DNA of 64,000 bases. It comes from Bradyrhizobium sp. WBOS07. Lineage in GTDB: Bacteria > Pseudomonadota > Alphaproteobacteria > Rhizobiales > Xanthobacteraceae. How positions within the stretch are numbered: the first letter of the stretch is position 1; the number at the start of each line of letters is the position of its first letter. Both the position numbers and the translations under genes were made by a program. The stretch is taken from the NCBI RefSeq assembly GCF_024585165.1, contig NZ_CP029008.1, positions 3,782,001 through 3,846,000 of the forward strand, read 5' to 3'. Of this stretch, positions 52,479-61,120 are shown in pieces. The notes beneath the pieces are model-generated. The model had not been told where the DNA came from and searched no databases. It saw only the letters and a program-made list of their open reading frames with translations.

Positions 52479-52796
52479 ATGCTGCAAGGCGCTCTACGTC
52501 ACAGCCTGATTGGGCTGCTTCTGATTACGCCTGCCCTGGCCGCACCGACCGCCGAACAGCGTGGCAAGGCCTTTGCAAGGGCCAATTGCGCGCGCTGCCA
52601 TGCCATTGACCGCGCCTCCCGCAGCCCGCTCGAGGGCGCACCCCCGCTGCGCATCCTGCATCAGCGTTACCCCATCGAGACCCTGGGCGAGGCGCTGGCC
52701 GAGGGAATCAACACCGGTCACGCCGACATGCCGGCCTTCGAGCTCAATCCAGACCAGATCCACGACCTTCTGTCCTACCTGAAAACCCTGGAATAA
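52479..52796 (+). CDS. small periplasmic class I cytochrome c
   Basis: A 105-residue protein with signal peptide ALRHSLIGLLLITPALAA. The heme site is NCARCHAID near residue 37 and the distal Met is in GHADMPAFEL near 84. Length is that of a minimal mono-heme cytochrome. A FixK-type box about 63 bp upstream points to expression at low oxygen. The gene converges with mlaD-like coding six bases away. Electron partners are unknown. Confidence 0.88.
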   Translation: MLQGALRHSLIGLLLITPALAAPTAEQRGKAFARANCARCHAIDRASRSPLEGAPPLRILHQRYPIETLGEALAEGINTGHADMPAFELNPDQIHDLLSYLKTLE

Positions 52797-52802
52797 CGGG
52801 CG

Positions 52803-53906
52803 TCATACCGCCTGCACGGTCCAGCCGATCAGCTCCTTGGCGATGCGGGCAAAGGCCGCGTCGAAGGCGGCGACTGAAGCGGCGGGCTCGACCTTGTCGA
52901 GCTTTTCGCTGGTCTCGACCAGACGCGAGGCAACCACCTTGCCGTTCTTGTCGACGATCCGCGCCGACAGTCCGATCTCCACCCTCGCCTCGCCCTCCGT
53001 GGCGATCCGAAAGCGCCGGATGTCGATCAGGAGCTGGTAATCCGCCTGACCGAGGTCGCTCGTGCGCAATGGGGCATGGGCGATGTCGTAATTCTCGAAG
53101 CTGTCGATCAGGCGTGCCTGCACCAACTTCGGAATGCTGTCGGCCCAGAGGAAGTCGGCAAAGCCCGGCCTGTCGCCGACGGGCGCGAACAGCATGCGCT
53201 GGGTCTGCAGCATTGCGACCGCGCTCGGCTCGGGGATGGCCAGAGACGCCGAGAGCGTCTTGCCGGCAGGCCCGAGGTTCTGCGGAATGTGCAGGTCGTA
53301 GGTGACCTTCTGCGCGGGAGCGCCGCCGCCGGTCATCTTCTCCAGGCCGGCCAGAATGCCATCGACCTTTCCGGTGTTGCGCGCGAGCCCATCGGAGAAC
53401 GTCTTGAAGTTCGCGATGGTATCCTTCAGCGGGCCGGAATTGTCCTGAAGCACCGTATCGACCCGCCGCAACGCATCACGCGCCGCCTGCGTCATGCTCT
53501 GACCAGCACCGGCCTCGGCGATCAGGGTCACGGGCTCGCCGGATTTGGCGACGATCATGCCGCCCTCCAACGTCACCACCGGCACGCCGGTCAGACCCTG
53601 GAATTCGAGACCGACCCTGGTATCGGAGCGGACCGGCGTGGCGGTCGCAACCGAAATCGTGGCATTGACGAAGCGAGGATTGTCCGGCGCGAGCCCGAGT
53701 TGGGTCACCTCGCCAACGCGGATGCCGTTGAACAGCACGCCGGCTCCGACCAGGAGGCCTGGCACCGGCCCCTGGAATTGCACATGGTAGTTCGTGCGCG
53801 GCCCAATGCCGCCGGTGTTGTTCAGCCAATAGACGAAGCCGAACACCGCGAGGATCGCGGCCAGCACGAAACTGCCGATCAGCACGTAGGGAGCGCGGGT
53901 TTCCAT
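52803..53906 (-). CDS. MlaD-type MCE protein fused to an ABC_trans_aux (PqiC-like) domain
   Basis: A 367-residue protein. An N-terminal membrane anchor (VLIGSFVLAAILAVFGFVYW) leads into the MCE domain, seen as VPGLLVGAGVLFNGIRVGEV and GVPVVTLEGGMIV. From about residue 200 the chain changes to a beta-rich domain with SDLGQADYQLLIDIRRFRI and VVASRLVETSEKLDKVE, which fits the ABC_trans_aux lipoprotein-type family, usually a separate gene. It is third in mlaE-mlaF-mlaD order, four bases after the ATPase. It would carry lipid between the membranes. Confidence 0.82.
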   Translation of the reverse strand: METRAPYVLIGSFVLAAILAVFGFVYWLNNTGGIGPRTNYHVQFQGPVPGLLVGAGVLFNGIRVGEVTQLGLAPDNPRFVNATISVATATPVRSDTRVGLEFQGLTGVPVVTLEGGMIVAKSGEPVTLIAEAGAGQSMTQAARDALRRVDTVLQDNSGPLKDTIANFKTFSDGLARNTGKVDGILAGLEKMTGGGAPAQKVTYDLHIPQNLGPAGKTLSASLAIPEPSAVAMLQTQRMLFAPVGDRPGFADFLWADSIPKLVQARLIDSFENYDIAHAPLRTSDLGQADYQLLIDIRRFRIATEGEARVEIGLSARIVDKNGKVVASRLVETSEKLDKVEPAASVAAFDAAFARIAKELIGWTVQAV

Positions 53907-53909
53907 GTC

Positions 53910-54677
53910 TCATCTCATCTCGTGTTGCAGCATCTGCGAGCGCTTGCCGTGGAAATAAGCGCGCACCCAGGGATGCTCGGATTGCAGCAATTCCCGCATC
54001 GGGCCGATCGCCACGATCTTGCCGTCGGCGAGCGCGGCAACGCGGTCGCAGACGGTGGTCAGACTTGCAAGATCGTGGGTCACCATGAACACGGTGAGCC
54101 CAAGCGTCTTTTGCAGCGTCTTGATCAGCGCATCGAAATCGCCGGCGGCGATCGGATCGAGGCCGGAGGTCGGCTCGTCCAGGAACAGGATCGGCGGATC
54201 GAGCGCGAGCGCGCGGGCCAGCGCCACGCGCTTGGTCATGCCGCCGGACAGCTCCGCCGGATATTTGTCGGCGTCCTGGGGACGCAGGCCAACCATTTCG
54301 AGCTTGGCGATCGCGATCTCGTCCATCAGCTCCTGCGACAGGACCAGATTTTCGCGCAAGGGAAACTGGACGTTCTGGCGGACCGTCAGCGAGGAGAACA
54401 GCGCCCCCTGCTGGAACAGGATGCCCCATGTCGTGGCTGCGCCTCGACCGTGCCCCCCGGTCGGTTGTCCCATCACGTCGATGGTCCCGCCGCGGCGCGG
54501 GATCAGGCCGATGATCGTCCGCATCAGGACCGACTTGCCGCCACCGGACGCCCCGACAAGCCCAAGGATCTCGCCGCGGCGGACGTCGAGCGACAGATGG
54601 TCGAGCACCGTCTGGCGGCCGAAGCCGACCACGAGATCACGGACGCGGATCGCGAACTGGTCTTGCGATGCGTCCAT
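53910..54677 (-). CDS. mlaF: Mla-type phospholipid ABC transporter ATP-binding protein
   Basis: The product has about 255 residues. The Walker A is GLVGASGGGKSVLMRTIIGL, the signature AELSGGMTKRVALARALALD and the Walker B ILFLDEPTSGLDP, with the H-loop in FMVTHDLASL. GMTKR in the signature is typical of MlaF/Ttg2A. The ATG lies two bases after the mlaE stop. It energises retrograde or anterograde lipid movement with MlaE and the MCE protein. Confidence 0.92.
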   Translation of the reverse strand: MDASQDQFAIRVRDLVVGFGRQTVLDHLSLDVRRGEILGLVGASGGGKSVLMRTIIGLIPRRGGTIDVMGQPTGGHGRGAATTWGILFQQGALFSSLTVRQNVQFPLRENLVLSQELMDEIAIAKLEMVGLRPQDADKYPAELSGGMTKRVALARALALDPPILFLDEPTSGLDPIAAGDFDALIKTLQKTLGLTVFMVTHDLASLTTVCDRVAALADGKIVAIGPMRELLQSEHPWVRAYFHGKRSQMLQHEMR

Positions 54678-54679
54678 CG

Positions 54680-55816
54680 TCACATTCCGATCGAGGCAAA
54701 GAAGACCGCAAACAGACCGTCGAGCACGATCACCAGGAAGATCGATTTCACCACCGACGTCGTGGTCTGTCGCCCGAGCGACTCGGCGCTGCCCTTGACC
54801 CGCAGTCCCTCGCTGCAGGCCACGATCCCGATCACCAGCGCCATGAACGGCGCCTTCAGGATGCCCACCTCGAAATGCGTGACGGAGATGGCCTCGTGCA
54901 GCCGCGCGATGTAGATCGCCGGTCCCATATCGCCATAGAATTGTGCGACGAGGCCACCGCCATAGAGCGCGGCAATCGATCCAATGAAAGTGAGAATGGG
55001 CAAGGCAATGACCAGGGCCGCAACGCGCGGCAGGATCAGGACGTCGACGGGATCGAGCCCCATGGTCGAGAGCGCGTCGATCTCCTCGCGCATCTTCATC
55101 GAGCCGAGCTCGGCGGTGTAGGCGCTTCCCGACCGGCCGGCGACCATGATGGCGACGATCAGCACGCCGAGCTCGCGCAGCACCAGGATGCCGACCATGT
55201 CGACGGTGTAGGACTCCGCGCCGAACCGGCGGAAATGGAAGAAACCCTGCTGCGCGATGATGGCACCGATCAGGAAGGTGATCAGCGCGACGATGGGAAT
55301 CGCCTGCCACCCGATGCGGTAGAGCTGATAGACCAGCGAGGTCAGCCGCAGCGAGCCCGGCCGGCGCAGCACGCCGACTATAGCCATGAACAAGGCACCG
55401 AGCATCTGGAGGAAGATCGTGATGTCCTCGCGCGATCCGACCGTCGACTTGCCGAGATCGCCAAGCCTCGACAGCACCGGGTTGGGCGCAGCCGTGGGTG
55501 CCGGTGTGTGCCGGTTGACCTGGCGCACCTCATCCATCAGCCCGCTGAAATGATCGGCGACGCCGACGAACTGGGCCGACCTTCCGGATGATGCGGCCCT
55601 GCGCGACAGCTTCTCCAAGACCCAGGCGCCGAGCGTGTCGAGCGCACTGACGCCCGACATGTCCAGGGTGACGGCGCGCGAGCGATCGACGTCGGCTCCG
55701 ACCGACCGGGACAATGTCTCGAGCGTTACCACATTCGCGGCGGTCCAGGGCCCTTCGGGGCGCAGGTTCAGCACGTCGCCGGACGGCGTCGCGAGCAACA
55801 GCGGTTCGTGGTTCAC
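54680..55816 (-). CDS. mlaE: Mla-type ABC transporter permease with N-terminal STAS-like domain
   Basis: The product has about 378 residues. The first 100 residues form a STAS-like domain (RAVTLDMSGVSALDTLGAWV), followed by a MlaE permease with five to six membrane segments and the conserved LRELGVLIVAIMVAGRSGSA and EIDALSTMGLDPVDVLILPR. The GTG start has GAGG seven bases ahead; a TTG seven codons earlier is less likely. It faces the DUF883-type gene with a FixK-type box between, so either side or both could be induced under low oxygen. Confidence 0.9.
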   Translation of the reverse strand: MNHEPLLLATPSGDVLNLRPEGPWTAANVVTLETLSRSVGADVDRSRAVTLDMSGVSALDTLGAWVLEKLSRRAASSGRSAQFVGVADHFSGLMDEVRQVNRHTPAPTAAPNPVLSRLGDLGKSTVGSREDITIFLQMLGALFMAIVGVLRRPGSLRLTSLVYQLYRIGWQAIPIVALITFLIGAIIAQQGFFHFRRFGAESYTVDMVGILVLRELGVLIVAIMVAGRSGSAYTAELGSMKMREEIDALSTMGLDPVDVLILPRVAALVIALPILTFIGSIAALYGGGLVAQFYGDMGPAIYIARLHEAISVTHFEVGILKAPFMALVIGIVACSEGLRVKGSAESLGRQTTTSVVKSIFLVIVLDGLFAVFFASIGM

Positions 55817-55919
55817 GCTTCCACCTCGTCGGGACAATCGGTCCCCATTCAGACGGCATTTCTAGGCCAGCATATGGCGGCCGGCTTGACCTGTCTCAAG
55901 AGCGAACTGCAGTGCCGAT

Positions 55920-55933
55920 TGACCCAAATCAAG
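55920..55933. promoter_or_regulatory. FNR/FixK-type box (TTGAC-CCAA-ATCAA)
   Basis: The centre is about 63 bp before the DUF883-type ATG and 110 bp before the mlaE start, favouring the plus-strand pair. Confidence 0.75.
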
Positions 55934-55989
55934 CATGATCGGGCACGCGGGCCCTAGGCTTGCGTCCGTTCAATGGGGATATCGGGTTC

Positions 55990-56265
55990 ATGTTCGACCG
56001 TGACAGGATGAGCGAAGAGTTGCACACGCTGAAGGTTGATGTGACGCGCTTGCTGAGCACCGCCGGCGAAGAGATGTTCGAGAGTTCGAAGGATCGCGCC
56101 GAGGCGCTCGCCGATCAGATCAGGGCTGCGCTCACCGAGCTCGGCGAGACCGTCGAGGAAGAGCACGAGCAGCTTCAGGGCCTTATTGCAGACCGTCCTG
56201 TCGCATCGCTCGCCTCAGCCTTCGCGCTCGGCGTGGTTGTCGGCTTCATGCTGAGGAGACACTAG
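55990..56265 (+). CDS. DUF883/ElaB-like membrane-anchored protein
   Basis: A 91-residue protein. The long amphipathic helix (SEELHTLKVDVTRLLSTAG to TVEEEHEQLQGLIA) ends in the short hydrophobic, glycine-bearing anchor SLASAFALGVVVGFMLRR, the pattern of ElaB/YqjD/YgaM proteins that tether to the inner membrane and can bind ribosomes. A TTG 10 codons upstream is a possible longer start. It is followed directly by the holin-X-like gene. Confidence 0.8.
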   Translation: MFDRDRMSEELHTLKVDVTRLLSTAGEEMFESSKDRAEALADQIRAALTELGETVEEEHEQLQGLIADRPVASLASAFALGVVVGFMLRRH

Positions 56266-56766
56266 GTGAATACCGAGAACGTGGTCAAACACCTGCGCGT
56301 GCTGTGGCGCACCGACCGGATCATCGCGGACATCAGGCTGCGTCACCTGCTGATCGGCCTCGGCCTGCGCGCCTTCGCGGCACTGATTGCGGCGTTCGGG
56401 CTCCTGATGCTGGAGCTGGCGGCCTATTTCGCGCTGGTCCAGATCTGGAGCGCGATTGCCGCGGCGGCTATCCTCGGTGCCGTCAATTTCGCCATCGCGG
56501 CTGCCATCTTCGTCATCGCCGGCCGGCCTCCGTCCGGCCGTGACATCGAGCTCGCCGGCGAAATCCACGACGCCTCCATCGAAGCCCTCCAGCTCGAGGC
56601 GCGCGCGCTCCAGGCCCAGGTGTCGGGCGCGGTGCATCATCCGCTCAGCACGATCGTGCCGGTGCTGGTGCCGCTGATGGCGATCATCGTGAAGAATTTG
56701 CGGTCGACCGCCAGAACATCGGCCAAGACATCTACCGCCGCAGGTTCGGCCGAAGCGTCCTCCTGA
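56266..56766 (+). CDS. holin-X/YqjE-like (DUF1469-type) membrane protein
   Basis: A 166-residue protein. Two close hydrophobic segments (LGLRAFAALIAAFGLLMLEL and IAAAAILGAVNFAIAAAIFV) and a polar C-terminal helix with a third hydrophobic piece match the phage-holin-family/YqjE group. The GTG has GAGGAG seven bases ahead and abuts the stop of the ElaB-like gene. The E. coli neighbours elaB/yqjD-yqjE share this order. The function is not defined; membrane stress is the usual context. Confidence 0.78.
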   Translation: MNTENVVKHLRVLWRTDRIIADIRLRHLLIGLGLRAFAALIAAFGLLMLELAAYFALVQIWSAIAAAAILGAVNFAIAAAIFVIAGRPPSGRDIELAGEIHDASIEALQLEARALQAQVSGAVHHPLSTIVPVLVPLMAIIVKNLRSTARTSAKTSTAAGSAEASS

Positions 56767-56774
56767 GCTGGCGT

Positions 56775-59468
56775 TCAGAGCTTCAACTTGACGTCGCAGA
56801 TGTCGGGTTCGGCCGGATCCGGCTTGACCTCGAAACCCAGGTTTCGGCACATTTCGAGCATCACGATGTTCTCCTGGAGCACGTCGCCCGAGATGACTTT
56901 CAGTCCTTCCGACTTGGCGTAGTCGATGATGAGCTGCATGAGGGCCCAGCCGAGCCCCCTGCCCTTCAGGTCGGACCGCAGCAGGATCGCGTACTCACCG
57001 TTCTCGTAGACCGAATCCGAATGGAGCCGGACCACGCCGACCATCTCACCGGTGGCCTCGTCGAATGCAATGAAGGCCATCGCACGCGCATAGTCGAGCT
57101 GGGTCAGGCGCGCGATGAACTCGTGGGTAAACTCCTTCATCGGCGCGAAGAAACGCAGGCGCAGGTCGTGCGGCGTGACGTGGCGCAGGAATTCGTGGAT
57201 GGTCGGCTCGTCCTCCGGGCGCATGGGCCGCACGAAGATGCGCCAATCATCCTTGAGCTTGAGGCGGCGCTCCCATTGCGACGGATAGGCCCGAACGGCG
57301 AAATTGGCCGGGCCGGAGCCGACGAACTTCCGCTGCGGCGGACCGACCGCGACGCGGGCATCCACCGCAGTCACGCCGGTTTCGTCCGCCAGCAACGGGT
57401 TGATGTCGAATTCCCGGATCTCGGGAATGTCGGCGGCCATCTGCGCCAGCTTGACCAGTACCATGGCGACAGCGTCCTGCTTGACCGCCGGCACATCGCG
57501 ATAGGCCTTCAGCAGCCGCGACACGCGCGTGCGGTCGATCAAATCGCGGGCGAGCTGCAAATCGAGCGGTGGCAGCGCAAGCGCCTTGTCGTTGATGATT
57601 TCCACCGCCGTGCCGCCACGGCCGAATACGACGACAGTTCCGAAAGTGGGATCGTCGGCGAGGCCCAGGATCAGCTCGCGTGCCTTTGCCTTGACGACCA
57701 TGGCCTGGACGATGACGCCGCCGATGCGGGCTTCCGGGCGCAGCTTTTTTGCACGGGCCATAATGCCGGTGGCCGCGCCCCGGACTGCTTCGGGCGTGGT
57801 CAGATTGAGCACGACGCCGCCGACATCGGATTTGTGGAGGATGTCTCGCGACATGATCTTCAGCACGACGGTGTCGCCCTGTGCGAAGATATCGTTCGCA
57901 TAGCCCACCGCCTGCTCGACATCGGCTGCCGCATAGGTCGGCACCATCGCGATGTCATAAGCTTCGAGCAGATTCTTGATCTCGACCGGCTCCAGCCATT
58001 GCCGGCCATCCGCGATCGCGGCGGTGACGATCTGCCGGGCCCCTCGAGCGTCCGGAACGAACGTGTCGGGCATCGCGGGGGGAACCTGGCTCAGCTCCTC
58101 CACCACTTCGCGGTGCCGGACCAGATGCATGAAGCCGCGCACGGCGTCGTCCTCGGTCGGATAGTTCGGCACACCCGCGCTTGAAAGCGCCTGAATGATG
58201 TGCTGATCGGCGCCGACCCAGGCCGCCAATACGGGCTTCGCCCAGTTGCGGTGCTCCTTCCGGTATTTGCCGACGAGCTCCGTCACGGTCTGAGCGATCT
58301 CGGCCGCCGAGGCGATCGCAGTTTGCACGTTGAGAACCAGAACGGCGTCATTGTCGCGATCGGCTAGAAGCAGCTCCAACGCCGCCGCATAGCGCGCGGC
58401 ATCGGCGTCGCCCACGATGTCGACGGGATTTGCACCGGACCAGGTCGGCGGCAACGCAGCATCCAGCTTCCTGCGCGTCTCCGCCGAGATGGTCGCCGGA
58501 ATTCCACCGAGTTCGACCAGTCGATCGACGGCGAGCACACCGATGCCGCCGCCATTGGTCAGGATGGCGAGGCGCTTTCCGGCTGGCGATTCGACGCGGC
58601 CGAGTGTCTCGGCACAATCGAACAGCTCACGCAGGTCGGAGACCCGCAGGACGCCCGCGCGGCGGAACGCCGCGTCGTAGACGGCGTCGGCGCCGGCGAG
58701 CGCGCCGGTATGCGTGGCAGCCGCCTTCGCGCCCTGCGCCATGCGGCCGGACTTCACCACGACGACGGGCTTCACGCGCGCGGCGGCGCGCGCAGCCGAC
58801 ATGAACTTGCGCGCGTCCTTGATGGACTCGATGTAGAGCAGGATCGCGCGCGTCTTGTGGTCCATCGCGAAATAGTCAAGCAGATCGGCAATGTCGACAT
58901 CGATCTGATCGCCGATCGAGACGATGCCGGAGAAGCCGACGCCGCGTTGCGCGGCCCAATCGACCATGCCGGCGGCAATCGCGCCCGATTGCGAGATCAG
59001 CGCGAGGCTACCCGCCCCCGGCATATGCGCAGCAAAGCTGGCATTCAGGCTGACTCCGGGCATCATGATGCCGAGACAGTTAGGTCCGATCAGCCGCATA
59101 CCGTACTTGCGGGCTGCGGTGATGGCAGCCTCGTGCAGGGATCCCGGTCCGTGGCCGAGCCCGGCCGAGACGATCAAGGCGCCCGCCGAGCCGCGACGGC
59201 CGGCCTGGTCGATAATGCCGGGAATCTCACGCGCAGGCGCGGTGACGATGACGAGCTCGGGCACGAAATCGAGAGCGTCCAGACTCTTGACCGCGGCGAT
59301 GCCGCTGATTTCGGCATGGCGTGGATTGACGAGGCCAAATCGCCCCTTGAATTCGGCCTTGCGAATGTTCTCGAGAACGGCGCGTCCCACCGAGACCGGA
59401 CGGGCGCTTGCGCCGACGAGCGCAACTGAACGCGGCGCCAAGAGATTATTCAGACGATAAGTTGACAT
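56775..59468 (-). CDS. NDP-forming acyl-CoA ligase fused to a GNAT acetyltransferase (PatZ-type)
   Basis: An 897-residue protein. The CoA-binding domain begins RSVALVGASARPVSVGRAVL; a ligase-CoA region follows (ALISQSGAIAAGMVDWAAQR, the loop with a conserved His in KAAATHTGALAGADA). The ATP-grasp domain is near 480-700 (VVLKIMSRDILHKSDVGGVV). The last 160 residues are a GNAT fold (YAILLRSDLKGRGLGWALMQ). This is the PatZ/Pka layout for protein lysine acetylation, with the ligase part inactive in some relatives. It follows the broken usp gene on the same strand, 64 bp downstream. Confidence 0.9.
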   Translation of the reverse strand: MSTYRLNNLLAPRSVALVGASARPVSVGRAVLENIRKAEFKGRFGLVNPRHAEISGIAAVKSLDALDFVPELVIVTAPAREIPGIIDQAGRRGSAGALIVSAGLGHGPGSLHEAAITAARKYGMRLIGPNCLGIMMPGVSLNASFAAHMPGAGSLALISQSGAIAAGMVDWAAQRGVGFSGIVSIGDQIDVDIADLLDYFAMDHKTRAILLYIESIKDARKFMSAARAAARVKPVVVVKSGRMAQGAKAAATHTGALAGADAVYDAAFRRAGVLRVSDLRELFDCAETLGRVESPAGKRLAILTNGGGIGVLAVDRLVELGGIPATISAETRRKLDAALPPTWSGANPVDIVGDADAARYAAALELLLADRDNDAVLVLNVQTAIASAAEIAQTVTELVGKYRKEHRNWAKPVLAAWVGADQHIIQALSSAGVPNYPTEDDAVRGFMHLVRHREVVEELSQVPPAMPDTFVPDARGARQIVTAAIADGRQWLEPVEIKNLLEAYDIAMVPTYAAADVEQAVGYANDIFAQGDTVVLKIMSRDILHKSDVGGVVLNLTTPEAVRGAATGIMARAKKLRPEARIGGVIVQAMVVKAKARELILGLADDPTFGTVVVFGRGGTAVEIINDKALALPPLDLQLARDLIDRTRVSRLLKAYRDVPAVKQDAVAMVLVKLAQMAADIPEIREFDINPLLADETGVTAVDARVAVGPPQRKFVGSGPANFAVRAYPSQWERRLKLKDDWRIFVRPMRPEDEPTIHEFLRHVTPHDLRLRFFAPMKEFTHEFIARLTQLDYARAMAFIAFDEATGEMVGVVRLHSDSVYENGEYAILLRSDLKGRGLGWALMQLIIDYAKSEGLKVISGDVLQENIVMLEMCRNLGFEVKPDPAEPDICDVKLKL

Positions 59469-59532
59469 GAAAGCAAATGCACCCGCTCGGCGACGGTTCG
59501 ATGTTGAGGATCAGGCTGGACGAATGGCGAGC

Positions 59533-59961
59533 CTAGCGCGAGATCATAACCCAGCATGGTGGCTCGCCAATGACGGTCGTTGTCACACCGCCCCAGACGA
59601 TCTCATTCAAGGGCGAATGATGATAGGCGCCCATCACGATGGCGTCCATGCCGGGGGAATTCGCCCAATTTCGCAAGACCTTGCCGATCGAGCTGCCGCG
59701 GCTCTTCGCCGCCTCGAACGAGACATGGACATCGTGTTCCCTCAGATGATCGACCAGAGCGGTTCCGGCTTGCACGATCGCGTCGGTCTTCTCATCCGCC
59801 ACGGTCACCACGCGAACAGAGGCCGCCGTCTGCAGGACCGGCAACGCGTCGCCGACCGCACCTGCCGCATACGCGGAGTGATCCCAGGCGATCATGACGT
59901 TCTCGAGTTCTGGGCTCGCGCGGCTGGCCGGCAAGCGGCAGAAACACGTCCTTGATGGGCA
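59533..59961 (-). pseudogene. universal stress protein gene with an internal deletion and frameshift
   Basis: The ATG with GGAG seven bases ahead starts MPIKDVFLPLAG, the usual first residues of a two-domain Usp of about 275 residues. After about 13 codons the sequence jumps to what should be the second domain, but in another frame: that frame reads ENVMIAWDHSAYAAGAVGDA, then DAIVMGAYHHSPLNEIVWGG and ends normally. The whole first domain is missing and the parts are out of register. Translation of the second domain alone from a TTG near the joint is possible, but there is no ribosome site. A FixK-type box lies about 55 bp before the ATG. Confidence 0.75.
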
Positions 59962-60008
59962 TCGGGATTCTCCTTGGCGCTACGATAGGCCGGCGCTCGT
60001 TGAGACGC

Positions 60009-60022
60009 TTGATCCTCGTCAA
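60009..60022. promoter_or_regulatory. FNR/FixK-type box (TTGAT-CCTC-GTCAA)
   Basis: The centre is about 55 bp before the usp ATG on the minus strand. One of two boxes in the divergent usp/adh gap. Confidence 0.7.
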
Positions 60023-60050
60023 GCCAAGAAAACTCTGTCCGGAGCCGGCG

Positions 60051-60064
60051 TTGACCGGCGTCAA
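60051..60064. promoter_or_regulatory. FNR/FixK-type box (TTGAC-CGGC-GTCAA)
   Basis: The centre is about 70 bp before the alcohol dehydrogenase ATG on the plus strand. The second box of the divergent gap; the two centres are 42 bp apart, four helical turns. Confidence 0.7.
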
Positions 60065-60126
60065 GGACTGGCCCATCGGCTATTCTATGGATAGTTCAGT
60101 CGGAGCGGTTCGCCCCGGAGAAGCTC

Positions 60127-61110
60127 ATGCGCGCGATGGTATTGCCGGCCCCGCGAACGCGGCTCCAGCTGGAGCAGCGGCCCGACCCGATACCCGGCGA
60201 GGGTCAGCTCCGCGTGAAGATCAGCGCCTGCGGGGTCTGCCGGACCGATCTTCATCTCGTCGATGCCGAACTGCCCGATATTCGCTATCCGATCGTACCC
60301 GGTCACGAGATCGTCGGCCGGGTCGATCTCGTGGGCCCAAATGTCGCAACGCATGCGCCCGGCGACCGCGTCGGCATTCCCTGGCTCGGCTTCACCTGCG
60401 GAAACTGTCGATTCTGCCGGAACGGCATGGAAAACCTGTGTGACGCACCGCTGTTCACCGGCTACACGCGCGATGGCGGCTACGCGACCCACGCCGTCGC
60501 CGACGCCCGCTACGCTTTCCCGCTCGGTGAGGCCGGCAACGACGTAGAGATTGCGCCTCTGCTCTGCGCCGGGCTGATCGGCTGGCGCTCGCTGGTACTG
60601 GCCGGCCCTGCCGAACGGCTCGGCCTCTACGGTTTTGGCGCGGCCGGCCACATCATTGCGCAGGTCGCGCACTGGCAGGGACGATCGGTCCATGCATTCA
60701 CGCGACGCGGCGATGCTGCCGCGCAAGATCTCGCCCGTCGTCTCGGTGCCGTCTGGGCGGGAGCATCAGACGAGCTGCCAGACGAGCCGCTCGACGCCGC
60801 CATCATCTACGCACCGTCAGGCGAGCTTGTGCCGGCTGCGCTGCGTGCGGTCCGCAAAGGCGGGCGCGTCGTATGCGCCGGCATCCACATGACCGACATT
60901 CCAAGTTTCCCCTATGATCTACTCTGGCAGGAGCGGCAGCTGGTCTCCGTCGCCAACCTGACCCGGCAGGATGGCATCGATTTCCTCAAGATCGCTCCGC
61001 AAGCGGGCGTGCGCACCGAAACGACGGCATATCCGCTCGAGCAGGCCAACGAAGTTCTGGCCATGCTGCGGGCCGGTCAGATTCTCGGCGCGGCCGTGCT
61101 GACGCCCTGA
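60127..61110 (+). CDS. zinc-dependent alcohol dehydrogenase family protein
   Basis: A 327-residue medium-chain dehydrogenase. The catalytic zinc residues are in SACGVCRTDLHLVD and VPGHEIVGRVD; the structural zinc Cys group is CGNCRFCRNGMENLC. The cofactor fold is GLYGFGAAGHIIAQVA, and the AdhP-like C-terminus has GRVVCAGIHMTDIPSFPYD. GGAG lies six bases before the ATG. A FixK-type box upstream suggests a fermentative or redox-balancing role at low oxygen. Confidence 0.92.
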   Translation: MRAMVLPAPRTRLQLEQRPDPIPGEGQLRVKISACGVCRTDLHLVDAELPDIRYPIVPGHEIVGRVDLVGPNVATHAPGDRVGIPWLGFTCGNCRFCRNGMENLCDAPLFTGYTRDGGYATHAVADARYAFPLGEAGNDVEIAPLLCAGLIGWRSLVLAGPAERLGLYGFGAAGHIIAQVAHWQGRSVHAFTRRGDAAAQDLARRLGAVWAGASDELPDEPLDAAIIYAPSGELVPAALRAVRKGGRVVCAGIHMTDIPSFPYDLLWQERQLVSVANLTRQDGIDFLKIAPQAGVRTETTAYPLEQANEVLAMLRAGQILGAAVLTP

Positions 61111-61120
61111 TGGTGCTCGG

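Noticed and set aside
53076..54914. 612-codon plus-strand frame across the mla genes
   Set aside because: Runs antisense through two well-supported genes and their junction, which real genes would not do.
53910..55310. 466-codon form of the MlaF ATPase
   Set aside because: The extension lies in mlaE in another frame; the ATPase fold starts at 54677.
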